Counted from the stretch's first letter, positions 11,243 through 24,258 are shown. The stretch: DNA of 64,000 nt from Wurfbainia villosa (GCA_025175895.1 CM046003.1:50524335-50588334); one strand, 5' to 3'. Program-made: numbers and translations. Notes: generated by a model from the sequence alone, not told the origin.

Positions 11243-12557
11243 AACTCCCACTTAGCCTAATGCCAATCGCCACAGTATCCAATACCATGAGCCCTAACTT
11301 GGCCCTCAAACTTACTTTGAGGTAAGGCCTTAGTTAAAGAATCCGCTAAGTTCTTTTCAGTGGAAATTTTCTCGATTTGTATTTCCTTCCTACTTATGAT
11401 CTCTCTGATCAAATGATAGCGACGAAGCACATGTTTGGATCATTGATGAGACCACATCAAGTTCAGAGACGAACTTCTTGATCCAAACCGCTTCCTTTGC
11501 TCCTTCCAAAGCTGCAATGTATTCTGCTTCAGTGGTAGAATCTGCTATAGTGTCTTGCTTGGAACCTTTCCAACTCACTGCGCCCCCATTCAAGATGAAC
11601 ACGTACCCAGACTAAGACTTGGAATCATCCTTGTCTGTTTGGAAGTTGGCATCCGTATACCCGCATATCACCATGCCCCCTCTCCATATATTAGGAACAC
11701 ATCCTCGGATCTTCTTAAGTACTTAAGGATCATCTTAACAGCCGCCCAATGATCCATTCCTGGATCAGACTGGTATCTACTCGTGACACTTAGAGCATAC
11801 GATACATCGGACCTCGTACATAACATAGCATACATGAATGATCCTATTGTGGATGCGTAGGGAATCTTACTCATGCAAATCCTCTCGTCTTCTGTGCGCG
11901 GACACATAGACTTCGAAAAGTGTATCCCATGCCTGATGGGAAGGAAACCTTTCTTGGATTTTGACATGCTAAACCTCTTTAGCACTCGGTCTATATATAT
12001 AGACTGTGAAAGACCAAGGAACCGATTCGATCTATCCCTATAGATCTTAATTCCGAGAATGTAGGTTGCTTCTCCAAGGTCTTTCATGGAGAATGTCTTG
12101 GACAACCAAATTTTAACTGACTGCAAGATAGAAACATCATTTCCTATAAGTAATATGTCATCGACAAACAATACTAGGAACACAACTGCACTCTCACTAA
12201 TTTTCTTGTACACACAAGGTTCGTCTGGATTTTGTGAGAAATTAAACTTTTTTATTGTCTCATCAAAATGGATATTCCAACTCCTGGATGCTTGCTTCAG
12301 TCCATATATGGACCGTCACAGTTTGCATACCTTGGTTTTATCAACCGATGTGAAACCCTCAGATTGTATCATATACATGTCCTCGAGTAGGTTTCCATTA
12401 AGGAAATATGTTTTCACATCCATCTGTCATATCTTATAATCATAATGAGCCGCTAAGGCTAGGAGCATCCGAATGGATTTAAGCATAACAACAGGTGAAT
12501 AGGTCTCGTCATAATCAACACCTTGCCTTTGACAATATCCTTTCGCCACTAATCTAG
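11243..12557 (-). pseudogene. RT and RNase H remnant of E, right copy, 3' half
   Basis: Minus-strand 3' part of Copia pol. Codons for HKARLVAKG at about 12560 start the fragment where A is inserted. RT continues with FVDDILLIGND (the YVDD box with Phe for Tyr) near 12175, KDLGEATYILG and MYAMLCTRSDVSYA, ending in a stop at 11668. RNase H at 11602-11390 has DSTTEAEYIAA, then a deletion of about 100 bp that removes the CDN motif region. A conserved ADSLTKAL tail is readable at about 11335. CTAAGTGGGAGTT beside the LTR at 11243 is the polypurine tract. The fragment is the direct continuation of the pol segment at 30049-30242. Confidence 0.9.
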
Positions 12558-12562
12558 CCTTA
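12558..12562. repeat. Target-site duplication CCTTA, left of element A
   Basis: CCTTA before the A 5' LTR, repeated at 30044-30048. Removing A and one copy restores an uninterrupted E reading frame through the RT YKARLVAKG motif. Confidence 0.95.
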
Positions 12563-13480
12563 TGTAGGGATGTATACTAAAAAGTCTACCTTTTGTATGA
12601 ACATCTTTATTTTGAAATAAAAATCACATGATCATTGTTTGCATATTTTTATGGTTATGCATATTGTCTAATACTTTACATTGTAGATAACATGGTGTGT
12701 GGGAGATCATGTTATCGGCTCCTTGAAAAGTATAAGTAAAGGCTCACAAATGAGATGACTTTGGACAAACCATCGGAATGGTTGTAGTGTGATTTGGTAT
12801 TGGTTTTTCTTGACCATAAAATCACACTAGTGCACTTTGTGTGTATTGAGCAGGACCGACTTAGAGGTGATTCGATTTATTGCTGACTACATAATTGAAT
12901 CGAACCTCAAATATTATTTAGTACATGCTCTTAATCCCGATATAATAATGGACACATATACTTAGTATTCATCTCTTTGATTTACCAATGGGCGAGATTT
13001 ATAGATTAAATCGATAGGCTCGGTAAGTTGGGAGATGATATTATTTATATGGTGTGTCATTGATTATAGGAGGAAACCGTGTCCTATATATTAGGATGAT
13101 GATGTCCCCTTGAGGAGCTCATAAGGTTCATCATGTAAACCCTACAGATAGACTTGGTTCGGCATAATGAAAAGGTTGAGTGGTACTACTCAAAGAGTTA
13201 GATGTTGATTAATTAATGATCAGTAAATTAATTAATCGATGGACATTCGAGATCTTAAACACGGAGAGAAAATGTACAAATAATATATGGAGCCCATATT
13301 ATCATATGGGGGTTGGTGAGGTAGATCAATGATAATCCTTTAGTGGATTAGATTATCATTAGTGGATCGGACTTTATGTGGGCTTGATCCATGGGTGGCC
13401 AAGATCCAACTCCTCCTCATGGTCCCTAATGTAGCCTATTAACACCTCATGAAGCCTAGATCCAATGGATAGAAACAAAA

Positions 13481-13615
13481 CTCTAGATCCAAAGGTAGAG
13501 ATTAAATCTCTAGATCCGACGGTTGAGACTAAATCTCTAGATCCGACGGTTGAGACTAAATCTCTAGATCCGACGGTTGAGATTAAATCCCTAGAACCAA
13601 TGGTGGAGATTAAAA
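13481..13615 (+). repeat. 27-bp tandem repeat in A 5' LTR, five units
   Basis: CTCTAGATCC-type units start at 13481, 13508, 13535, 13562 and 13589. Because 27 is a multiple of three the array makes a spurious repetitive reading frame. The 3' LTR has only four units. Confidence 0.93.
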
Positions 13616-13629
13616 CAAGGCTTATCCCT

Positions 13630-13645
13630 AACTCTATAAAAGGAG
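13630..13645 (+). promoter_or_regulatory. Putative TATA box of the A LTR
   Basis: CTCTATAAAAGGAGAG directly downstream of the 27-bp repeat array; the same sequence is in the 3' LTR near 29212-29227. Promoter role is inferred from position. Confidence 0.55.
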
Positions 13646-14481
13646 AGCAAGGGGTGGGTGGCAAAAATAATCCCATTAGAGATAGGATTAGGGTTTTGGG
13701 CGGCAAGAAGCAAGGAGCTAGGGTTTGGAGTTGGCGGCACCTAATAAGGAAAGTTATTCCTTATCTTCTTCTTCCTCAAGGTGGCCGGCGTCCATACAGC
13801 GTTTTCCAGCCCTTGGCCGATGTCCAAAGCTTCCCTTCTCCCTCTCTTTGGCCGGTGGAAACATAGCTTAGGGTCCTCCCTTGGAGCTTTTGGCCGGCAA
13901 CCATTCTTTCTCCTTCTCCTTGTTGGCCGGCGGCAAGTAACTTCCTTGTTGCTTGTTGGTTGGCTAAAGGAAGGAGAATGGTCTTGTTTCTATTCTTCCT
14001 CTTGCTCGGAACGAGCAAGGAAGGAAGATTGGTGATCTAGGAGCTTCAACTTTTGGTAGATCGTCGCCCACACGACGTCCGAAAGAAGGAAGGTCATACA
14101 ATAGAAGATCGAGAGGTATATCGATTCTCTATTTTCATTTGTTACATGTTTATATTTTCTTTTCAATTATATGCATGATATATATTCTGTTTTGTGGCTA
14201 AATATACTTGGACCCCGAACATAAATACAAAAGCCGACGATCCGTACATCATCTATTCCGCAGCTATTCATAGAATAGAGGTTGGTTGCTTGAACAACAA
14301 GTTTGTTCAAGTGACTACTCCAATCGAATAGCACGACGATGACAAGGTTGCTTGGGTAATCCCTCTTGTCAAGGATAAATTTTTTTATCCGGGGATGTAG
14401 AAGGGATCGCCATGAACAAGTGACCGAGTTGAAGTGGGAAGCGAAGTTTCCTCTCACGAACTCGATAAGCAAAACCCTTCA

Positions 14482-14745
14482 AGTGGTATCAGAGCCACGG
14501 TTTTCGGTTTTGTGTGTTTAGGATTCAGTTACTCTTATGCATTTTTCATATATTATATGTGCCAGATAATAGTAGGATATGCGTAGGTTAACTCTTTGGT
14601 TGCAGGCATAAGATCCGACTATTATGGTCATATGTATATATGTGATTGTATGTGTGTAATAGTATATTTTGTTGAATCCTCGGGGTTGACGAGGCTAGTA
14701 TTTAATTTTTTGTAAATTAGATACGACATTGTTTAGCCACTCTTG
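14482..14745 (+). other. Primer-binding site and first part of A leader
   Basis: TGGTATCAGAGCC begins at 14484, matching the initiator tRNA-Met complement. The following 250 bp are AT-rich non-coding leader, cut by element B at 14746. Confidence 0.88.
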
Positions 14746-16635
14746 TTAGTTATAGCCCTAGAACCAATCATGTGATGGTTGAATAGGGAACATTTTGTAT
14801 CATATTCTATAAAGGCAAAGGATTGGTTATTATATTTACATCTTGCTTGTGCCAGCTAAATTAAATATAATAATGTCCTAGAAAAGGAGGTTCTTATCTA
14901 CAGCACATCAATTGGCAGAATTGATTATGAGAGGCTGTAGAGAACACTTTCCTAAATGTTCCTAGTCAAGTATTAATATGCAAGGGCAATATTAATACAT
15001 AAAGACTAGCATGTAGGTCAATTGATGACTTAATCTCACAAGTCATGGATATATGATATCAAGTTGACACATGGGTATATATTAGAGAATATATACTGAA
15101 CTGACCCGCCATGAGAAAGTTTCATGGATCGTCATATGAGTGTCATAAACTTTCTCATGTGAATATTGGTATGAATAGTCCTCAAACCTGAAGTCACTAC
15201 GGTTCCCTACATAAGGAGTTATGTACTTTGGTATCGTCAAACGTCACCCGTAACAGGGTGGACCATAAAGGCGATTGTTGGGTATATAACAAATTATGCG
15301 GAGGGATGTGAGTGATGTAGATGGGATCTATCCCTCCCATATGACGGGAGTGATATCTGTGGGCCCCTTGATTGAGTAGAACTACTAAAACGCATGGCCA
15401 TGCTCGAATGAGTCAATATGAGATATTGAGCTCATTTGTTTGAGTTAGTTTACTCAGGGATCAAGAAACACATAGATTGATCGAGGATGACACGGTCTAT
15501 GCCTCATTGGTCAATCTGATATCAAGGATAGAAGGACACGGTCATACATTATAGTAGTCACGGAAAGGTTAGTCGGATCTTGACTTATCTCGTAACTTGG
15601 GTAGCAATGATGTATTGCTAGATGCCGCTCATTGCTTGTGTATCTAAAAGAGTTTAGATCCACTGCCAACGTTATGAGAGCCTATAGGGTCACACACAAA
15701 GAGCATGATGATTAGAAGAATTAGTGCATTCTAGTTTGACTAAAATAATTTGGGAATAAGCTTAAGTACAAAATGATTTTTGGACTTTAAGCTTAATGAG
15801 AATTTTAGCTTATTGATTTAATGAGATTAATTCAATATGCTAAGCTTAATTGATTTAATAAGATTAATTCAATATGTTATCTTATTGATTTAATGAGATT
15901 AATTCAATATGATAACATAAGCTTATTGAATTAATAAGATTAATTCAACATCCATGAATGCCACATAAGCATGCCACCTAAGCATGCCACATAAGCATGC
16001 CACCTAAGCATGCCACCTAAGCTTGATGAGTTGGAAGGAGACAAAGGGTTTTGACCCTTGGATTTCCTCCACATGTGGCCGGCCAAAATGAGGAGGATAA
16101 CTCCTTGTTTAATTATCTTTCAATGCCATTGATTGCATTGAATGTGATAGGAGATGAAAGGTTTTTCAAATCCTATAAAACACCCCATGGGGTGGCCGGC
16201 CAAAGGAGTTGAGTTAGAGCTTAAGGCTTGGTGAGAGCTTGGTGGGAGAGGCTTTTGTTGTGTGGTTTTGTGAGTGTAAGCTAGCAAGAAGAGTAGTCTT
16301 CTTCTTCCTTTCTCTTCTTCCCTACCTTCCTCTCCTTTAGAGACTTCTCTAGCAAGAAGTAAAGGAGAGATCTTCTAGTTTTCTTTTGTGAGACAAGAGC
16401 TTGCTCGTGTGGATACATATAGAGGCACGGACATTTGAACGTGCTAAAAGATCCAACACATCCAAGGAAAAGCGGGATTGCAAAGGGCACGCAACAAAGG
16501 TAGAACTCTCCTATAAGATAGGTTTTCTTTTGAGAAATTTATTTTTGTACGAGTTTTTCTTTCGCAAGGATCACTTGGAAGGGATCCTAATTTTTCCGTT
16601 GCGCATATGCTATTTTGCATAAAGAGATCCCAACA
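14746..16635 (+). repeat. 5' LTR of element B
   Basis: About 1890 bp. An AT-rich array of about four 37-bp units (GATTAATTCAATATG, about 15807-15950) is followed by five 13-bp units of the GCCACCTAAGCAT type (about 15957-16022). CCTATAAAACACCCC near 16174 is a plausible TATA box. Confidence 0.95.
15807..16022 (+). repeat. Two adjacent tandem arrays in B 5' LTR
   Basis: About 37-bp AT-rich units, then 13-bp GCCACCTAAGCAT units. The same arrays occur at about 22769-22983 in the 3' LTR with equal unit number. Confidence 0.85.
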
Positions 16636-16636
16636 G

Positions 16637-16649
16637 TGGTATCAGAGCC
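16637..16649 (+). other. Primer-binding site of element B
   Basis: TGGTATCAGAGCC one base after the LTR end. Confidence 0.93.
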
Positions 16650-17845
16650 ACTTGCGAAAGATCGTATAAAAATAGGTTTTCTCTATTTTATATATGATAT
16701 AGAAGTAGGATAAATTTTATTATGAGTTGATAATTGCATTAGCAATTTATCAAACATAATAAAATATCCGATGTCTTTTAAAAGTTAAAAATGACATGGT
16801 GCATGGTTATGGCCTAGTCCCAAAAAGTTTGTGAATGTGTGTTGTAATTCTTAATACGGCCTGCGAGTCGTGCCTTTCTCCTAAAAATCTTGTTGTAAAA
16901 TTAGTTTTAGACTCGAATGTAACTCGAGTATTTCTCCTTTTGTAATATACGCAACAAAGATGGAGGGTCCATTGGAAGATGATGCTACAAGGAGGAAGTC
17001 AACAACACACGACAACCAAAAGGAAGCACTTGGGAGAAGATGCTATCCCTAGGTTGACCAATCAATCTTCTCATTGGCTTGAGAAGATTGTAGAATAAGG
17101 GCCATAACCATGACACGCTTAGTATGCTAATATGTATGTGATGCATGTTAATTTAGCTTATATGTGATGTATGCTAATATGTATGTGATGCATGTTTAAG
17201 TTTATTTCTTAATAAGTCTAAACGATATGCCTACCAAAGTTTGGTACTCACTACTTCCTCGATCATTTGTTATTGGGTTTGCCAAAGCAAAGCAATGCAT
17301 TTTATCTTGGAAGAGTGCGAGTGGACAATCGTGATGTCCCGCTATCAAACTTGGTTAAGACTTAATTAAGTTTTTAAAGTAGAGGCATATATTAGCTTTG
17401 AACATAAGTTTAAAAATTAGTTTTGTGTGATTTCCGAACATCAGCTTTGTCTTAGAAGTGGTCGTTGCTTCGATATCCAAGAAGACCTCTGTGCCTCGCC
17501 ACGGCACGAAGTGGTTTAGGAATAAGCACTAAACTAATCTAAACTTAACCAAAGCTATTAAAGAGTTACATCAGATGTAATTGGCAAAAGATTGCCTACC
17601 TAATCATACTACGTCTTGGGCGATTAGCCAAAGCTAACTCAAGACGAATTATGATGTGGATCTTTATCCCATATAAATTTATAGCTAAATAGAAGCTAAT
17701 GATGTAAGCAAAATGTGTTTGCCTACATCAATAATTAGCTCATATCAAAGCTATGAGAATTTAGTGGGAGCCTCATTTAATTAAAGGCCTAATTAAATGA
17801 CTTAGGTATGATACTAAATTTTGCATATTAATGTTGTAGATCACC
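16650..17845 (+). other. Untranslated leader of element B
   Basis: About 1.2 kb of AT-rich non-coding DNA between primer-binding site and gag. No repeat or frame of note. Confidence 0.8.
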
Positions 17846-20800
17846 ATGTCATCTAACACGACACACCCCCTCAACTTGCGATCTGTCCTTGAGAAAGACA
17901 AGCTCAATGGAGCTAACTTTCTAGACTGGTATAGGAACTTGAGGATTATCCTTAAGCAAGAACGTAAACTGTATGTCCTAGAGCGATCTCAAACACCCGC
18001 GCCACTGAGGCGAAAAGGATGCTTATAAGAAGCATCAAGATGACGCATTTGATGTGTCATGTCTTATGCTTGCCACCATGAACTCTGAGCTTCAGAAGCA
18101 ACATGAGAACATGGATGCCTATGATATGGTTGAGCATTTAAAACAACTATATCAAGGACAAGCTAGGCACGAGCGTTTTGAAGTGTCTAAGGCTCTTTTT
18201 GCATGCAAGATGCAAGAAGGAACACCTGTAGGAACTCACGTACTCAAAATGATTGGGTACGTTGAGAACCTTGAAAGACTAGGTTTTCCACTGAGCCAAG
18301 AATTGGCAACCGATGTTATCCTGCAATCGTTGCCGGAAGCATATAATCAATTCGTCATGAATTATAACATGAATGAAATTGATAAACCTTTGCCTGAGAT
18401 TCTCAGCATGTTAAGAACTGCTGAACCGAATCTCAAAAAGAAAGTTAGTAATGTACTAATGGTCAAGAAGGGCAAAGGTAAGCGCAAAGGCAAGGGTAAG
18501 ACCCAAGCCAAAGGCAAGGCCAATTCATCCACTTCAAAGGGTAAAGGTAAAGTACCTAAGGAAGGGGACTGTTTCCATTGCGGTGAGACTGGACACTGGA
18601 AGCGGAACTGCAAAGTCTACCTTGAGGAAGTAAAGAATAAAAGAAGTGGGACTTCTGCCTCAGGTATACACGTTATAGAAGTTAATCTATCTATTTCTTC
18701 TACATGGGTATTAGATACCGGATGTGCATCTCACATTTGTACTAATGTGCAGGGACTGAGAAATAGTAGACTAATGGCAAAAGGCGAAGTGGACCTACGA
18801 GTAGGCAATGGCGCAAAAGTTGCTGCTGTAGCTGTAGGAACATATTCTTTGTCTTTGCCCACTGGGCTTATCTTAGAACTAGAGGAGTGCTTTTATGTAC
18901 CTGCATTAACAAAGAACATAATCTCTGTATCTTGTTTAGACAAGAAAAACTTCTCTTTTATAATAAAGGACAAATGTTGTTCCATTTATTTGAATGAAAT
19001 GTTCAATTATAATGCACCACTTATGAATGGTCTCTATGTTCTAGATTTAGAAAACCCAATTTATAACGTAAATACCAAACGGTTCAAATCGAATGATTTG
19101 AACCAAACATATCTCTGGCACTGTCGCCTAGGTCACATAAATGAAAAACGCATATCCCAACTCCATAAAGATGGATTATTGGACTCATTTGATTTTGAAT
19201 CATATGAGGTATGCGAATCTTGTCTTTTAGGAAAGATGACTAAAACTCCATTTAGTGGACATGGCGAGAGAGCGACGGACTTGTTAGGACTCATACATAC
19301 TGATGTATGTGGCCCTTTCAATGTCGAAACCAGAGGAGGCTATAAGTACTTTATTACTTTCACTGATGATATGAGTAGATTTGGCTACTTATATTTGATG
19401 AGACTTAAGTCAGAATCCTTTGAAAAGTTCAAAGAATTCAAGAATGAAGTACAAAACCAACTTGGTAAGCGTATTAAGCTACTTCGATCAGATCGAGGTG
19501 GTGAATATCTTAGTCAAGAATTTCGTCATCACCTGGCTGAGTGTGGGATAATATCCCAACTCACTCCACCTGGAACACCACAATGGAATGGTGTATCTGA
19601 AAGGAGAAATCGTACTCTATTAGATATGGTACGATCAATGATGAGCCAGACTGATCTACCTACTTCCTTTTGGGGTTTAAGCTCTAGAGACAGCCGCTTT
19701 CACACTTAATCGCGTCCCATCAAAAGCCGTAGAAAAGACACCATACACGTTATGGACTAGGAAGAGTCCCAAAATGTCTTTTATAAAGATTTGGGGTTGT
19801 GAAGCTTATGTTAGACGTCAAGTCTTAGATAAACTAGGACCCAAATCAGATAAGTGTTATTTTGTAGGATATCCCAAGGAAACTAAGGGATATTACTTTT
19901 ACAATCCTACACATGACAAGGTGTTTGTTGCCAGAAATGCTGTCTTTCTAGAAAGAGAATTTATTTCTAGAAAAACTAGTGGGAGTAAAATTCATCTTGA
20001 AGAAATTCAGGATGAAGATAACACTAAGGCTTTGATGGAAAATGAACAGGCACCACAAAGTGTTGTGGATGAGGAAATTGTTGCCCAAAGAGTTGTGGAG
20101 CAAACACCTGTTCAAGTAGACCAACCTCTTCATAGATCTGATAGGATCCGTCGTCAACCCGAGAGATATTCTTTTCTCTTGACTGAAAACGGTGAAGTAT
20201 TGCTTGTCGATCTTGACGAGCCTACATCCTATCAAGAAGCTATGATGAGCCCAGATTTCGAGAAATGGCTAGAGGCCATGAGATCCGAAATGGAATCCAT
20301 GTACACTAACCAAGTATGGACTTTGGTTGATCCACCTGAAGGGGTAAAACCTATTGGGTGTAAGTGGGTCTTTAAAGTAAAGACTGACATGGATGGTAAT
20401 AAGCATACCTATAAAGGTAGATTGGTGGCTAAAGGATTCAAACAAATTCATGGTATTGACTAAGATGGCAGATGGATGTCAAACCGCTCAATGGAAAGCT
20501 ACTCGAGGATGTGTACATGACACAGCCTGAGGGTTTTGAAGATCCAAAGCATCCTGGAAAGGTATGCAAACTGCAAAGGTCCATTTATGGACTAAAGCAA
20601 GCCTCTCGAAGCTGGAATCTTCGATTCGATGATGCAATCAAGGAGTTTGGTTTCATCAAGAATGAAGATGAACCTTGTGTCTACAAGAGAAAGAGGGGGA
20701 GCACAGTTGTATTTCTTGTCTTGTAGGTAGATGACATACTTCTCATCGGAAATGATATTCCCTCACTCCAGTCTGTGAAGATGTGGTTAGGGAATTGTTT

Positions 20801-21650
20801 CTGGATGAAGGACTTAGGTGTAGCTGCCTATATTCTAGGCTTCAAGATATTTTGAGATATATCTAAAAGATTACTTGGGTTATTTAATAGTACATACATT
20901 GATAAAGTGATAGATCGTTTTGCTATGCATAATTCCAAGAAAGGATTTCTGCCTTTATCACATGGTGTGAGTCTTTCGAAGACTCAATGTCCCTCTTCTA
21001 AGGAGGAGAGAGATCGCATGGATAAGATCCCTTATGCATCTGCCATAGGGTCTATCATGTACGCCATGCTTTGTACTCGTCTCCGACGCCTCGTATGCTT
21101 TGAGCATGACGAGTAGATACTAGGATCCAGTGAAAGTCATCGGATAGCACCAAAAATATTCTTAAATACTTACGAAGAACGAAAGAATATTTCCGATATT
21201 TGAGGCAATGAGGAGCTAGCAAAGGGTTACGTGTGATGCAAGCTTTCAAATGCATAAGGATGACTATAGATCACAATCGGTAATGGTTTTTGCTCGAATG
21301 GTGGAGCCGTGAGTCGAAAAGTTCAAGGTGACACGCTTGTCGATTCTACAATGTGCCGAGTATATTGTCGCGTCCCGATGCAAAGAAAGGAGGTTTGGCT
21401 CGCAAGTTCATCGCTGAACTTGAGTAGTTCCTAGCATTGCAGATCCAATAGACTCTATTGTGACAACAATGGGGCTATTGCACAGCTAAGGAATCTCGAT
21501 CACATCACCGACCAAACACACATACTACGCGGCTCCATCTCATTCGAGAGATCATCGATAGAGGAGATGTGAGGATATGCAGAGTACCGATGTAAGCTAA
21601 CATCGCAGATCCATCACCAAGGCTTTGTACAGAGGAAGCATGATGGTCAC
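17846..21650 (+). pseudogene. Gag-pol of Copia element B, frameshifted with RT deletion
   Basis: Gag starts at 17846 (LNLRSVLEKDKLNGANFLDW), breaks near 18028 and resumes in the frame of 18054-19709. That frame holds UBN2-type gag, an intact CCHC knuckle (CFHCGETGHWKRNC, about 18570-18611), protease VLDTGCASHIC (about 18709), the pre-integrase zinc region, and integrase with HTDVCGP, RSDRGGEY and GVSERRNRT. A frame change near 19678 in FWG leads to the integrase C-terminus and RT start (19774-20463). At about 20463 roughly 100 bp of RT are missing between HGID and WQMDVK. RT goes on at 20472, but the active-site Tyr codon is TAG (VL*VDDILL, about 20725). From 21080 to 21640 RNase H is recognisable but shredded by small changes. 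It cannot encode active enzymes. Confidence 0.93.
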
Positions 21651-21690
21651 ACTAGGTCACTAGGTATTAGATATCATAGTGATTGGTACT

Positions 21691-21706
21691 AGTGCTAGTG
21701 GGAGAT
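21691..21706 (+). other. Polypurine tract of element B
   Basis: CTAGTGGGAGAT directly before the 3' LTR at 21707. Confidence 0.85.
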
Positions 21707-23594
21707 TGTTAGTTATAGCCCTAGAACCAATCATGTGATGGTTGAATAGGGAACATTTTGTATCATATTCTATAAAGGCAAAGGATTGGTTATTATATTT
21801 ACATCTTGCTTGGCTGCCTAAATTAAATATAATAATGCCCTAGAAAAGTAGGTTCTTATCTACAAAGACATCAATCGCGTAATTGATTATGAGAGGCTGT
21901 AGAGAACACTTTCCTAAATGTTCCTAGTCAAGTATTAATATGCAAGGGCAATATTAATACATAAAGACTAGCATGTAGGTCAATTGATGACTTAATCTCA
22001 CAAGTCATGGATATATGATATCAAGTTGACACATGGGTATATATTAGAGAATATATACTGAACTGACCCGCCATGAGAAAGTTTCATGGATCGTTATATG
22101 AGTGTCATAAACTTTCTCATGTGACTATTGGTATGAATAGTCCTCAAACTCAAGTCACTACGGTTCCCTACATAAGGAGTTATGTACTTTGGTATCACAA
22201 ACGTCCACCCGTAACAGGTGGACCATAAAGGCGACATCGGGTATATAACAAATTATGCGGAGGGATGTGAGTGATGTAGATGGGATCTATCCCTCCCATA
22301 TGACGGGAGTGATATCTGTGGGCCCCTTGATTGAGTAGAACTACTAAAATGCATGGCCATGCTCGAATGAGTCAATATAAGATATTGAGCTCATTTGTTT
22401 GAGTTAGTTTACTCAGGGATCAAGAAACACATAGATTGATCGAGGATGACACGGTCTATGCCTCATTGGTCAATCAGATATCAAGGATAGAAGGACACGG
22501 TCATACATTATAGTAGTCACGGAAAGGTTAGTCTGATCTTGACTTATCTCGTAACTTGGGTAGCAATGATGTATTGCTAGATGCCGCTCATTGCTTGTGT
22601 ATCTAAAAGAGTTTAGATCCACTGCCAACGTTATGAGAGCCTATAGGGTCACACACAAAAAGCATGATGATTAGAAGAATTAGTGCATTCTAGTTTGACT
22701 AAAATAATTTGGGAATAAGCTTAAGTACAAAATGGTTTTTGGACTTTAAGCTTAATGAGAATTTTAGCTTATTGATTTAATGAGATTAATTCAATATGCT
22801 AAGCTTAATTGATTTAATAAGATTAATTCAATATGTTACCTTATTGATTTAATGAGATTAATTCAATATGATAACATAAGCTTATTGAATTAATAAGATT
22901 AATTCAACATCCATGAATGCCACATAAGCATGCCACCTAAGCATGCCACCTAAGCATGCCACCTAAGCATGCCACCTAAGCTTGATGAGTTGGAAGGAGA
23001 CAAAGGGTTTTGACCCTTGGATTTCCTCCACATGTGGCCGGCCAAAACAAGGAGGATAACTCCTTGTTTAATTATCTTTCAATGCCATTGATTGCATTGA
23101 ATGTGATAGGAGATGAAAGGTTTTTCAAATCCTATAAAACACCCCATGGGGTGGCCGGCCAAAGGAGTTGAGTTAGAGCTTAAGGCTTGGTGAGAGCTTG
23201 GTGGGAGAGGCTTTTGTTGTGTGGTTTTGTGAGTGTAAGCTAGCAAGAAGAGTAGTCTTCTTCTTCCTTTCTCTTCTTCCCTACCTTCCTCTCCTTTAGA
23301 GACTTCTCTAGCAAGAAGTAAAGGAGAGATCTTCTAGTTTTCTTTTGTGAGATAAGAGCTTGCTCGTGTGGATACATATAGAGGCACGGACATTTGAACG
23401 TGCTAAAAGATCCAACACATCCAAGGAAAAGCGGGATTGCAAAGGGCACGCAACAAAGGTAGAACTCTCCTATAAGATAGGTTTTCTTTTGAGAAATTTA
23501 TTTTTGTATGAGTTTTTCTTTCGCAAGAATCACTTGGAAGGGATCCTAATTTTTCCGTTGCGCATATGCTATTTTGCATAAAGAGATCCCAACA
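21707..23594 (+). repeat. 3' LTR of element B
   Basis: 1888 bp, nearly identical to 14746-16635. Differences cluster at about 21811-21890 and 22150-22250. Confidence 0.95.
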
Positions 23595-24258
23595 GTGGTA
23601 TCAGAGCCACTTGCGAAAATATAAGAAGTGGTATCAACACTTGGAAGGGATCCTAATTTATTTTTCATGTTTATTGCTTATTGTTTGATATGCATGTCAT
23701 AGGCTAGAAAATTCCTCAAATTCAAATTACTAAGTGGGAGAGGGATAATTTTATAAATTCCCACGGCCTCCATTACAATTTGACAAGTGATGCAAACAAA
23801 CTTGTGCGTCGGCTCTGAGTGCCTTCCTCCCCATCGGATGAGTTTGTTTGCGGATCACAAGGTCAAATATGGTTATAGGGAATTATCAAGGAGCATGTGC
23901 ACTTCCCTATCGGAAGGCACATAACCCAAGATAATTACCTTGGTACCGAGTAATGGTGAACACTTAGATACAAATATAAGTATCTTCCCCATCGGAGTCA
24001 CTGCTTTTATTTGTAAGGCCAAAGAGGAACCAACTATTAATTTTACTTGTCAAAAAGTTAGGTTGACAAGATAGTAAAATTAATGGGTAAAACCTCCTCT
24101 TACAAATGTAGAATTCGTATACGTCCACACTATCGTGGCATACGATATTCTCGGTGTTTTGAGGTGTTGGTTGATTTTAAAATTTTATTGTTTGAGAAAT
24201 CAATAATTTTTTGAAATCTAATGTTTTGATTTATGTGATTCTTAGATTTTCTTTCAAA
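23595..24258 (+). other. Leader of A resumed after B, with chimeric junction
   Basis: Starts with GTGGTATCAGAGCCACTTGC, identical to the primer-binding site start of B. About 14 bp follow, then CACTTGGAAGGGATCCTAAT, a piece also found in the B LTR at about 23530. After that comes AT-rich leader with AGTGGGAGAGGGATAATT, running to the A gag ATG at 24259. Confidence 0.75.

Larger units (their letters stand above)
12563..14481 (+). repeat. 5' LTR of element A
   Basis: Begins TGTAGGGATGTATACT. The end is set by the primer-binding site at 14484. It carries five units of a 27-bp repeat (13481-13615) upstream of CTCTATAAAAGGAGAG near 13632, a likely TATA box. The last about 25 bases differ from the 3' LTR end. 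Confidence 0.92.
14746..23594 (+). mobile_element. Copia element B nested in the leader of A
   Basis: Plus-strand Copia with LTRs of about 1.89 kb (14746-16635 and 21707-23594) starting TGTTAGTTATAGCCC and ending CCCAACA. It has a primer-binding site, gag, protease, integrase, a deleted RT and a degraded RNase H. The LTRs are nearly identical, so the insertion looks young. No 5-bp target duplication is found: the left flank is ACTCT, while the right flank starts with a second primer-binding-site sequence. Confidence 0.92.

Noticed and set aside
13465..13866. 133-codon frame with TVETKSLDP-type repeats
   Set aside because: Produced by the in-frame 27-bp LTR repeat; the 3' LTR has a shorter version.
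16281..16622. Small frames repeated at 23240-23581
   Set aside because: Both lie at the same place in the two LTRs of B and have no domain; LTR duplicates, not genes.
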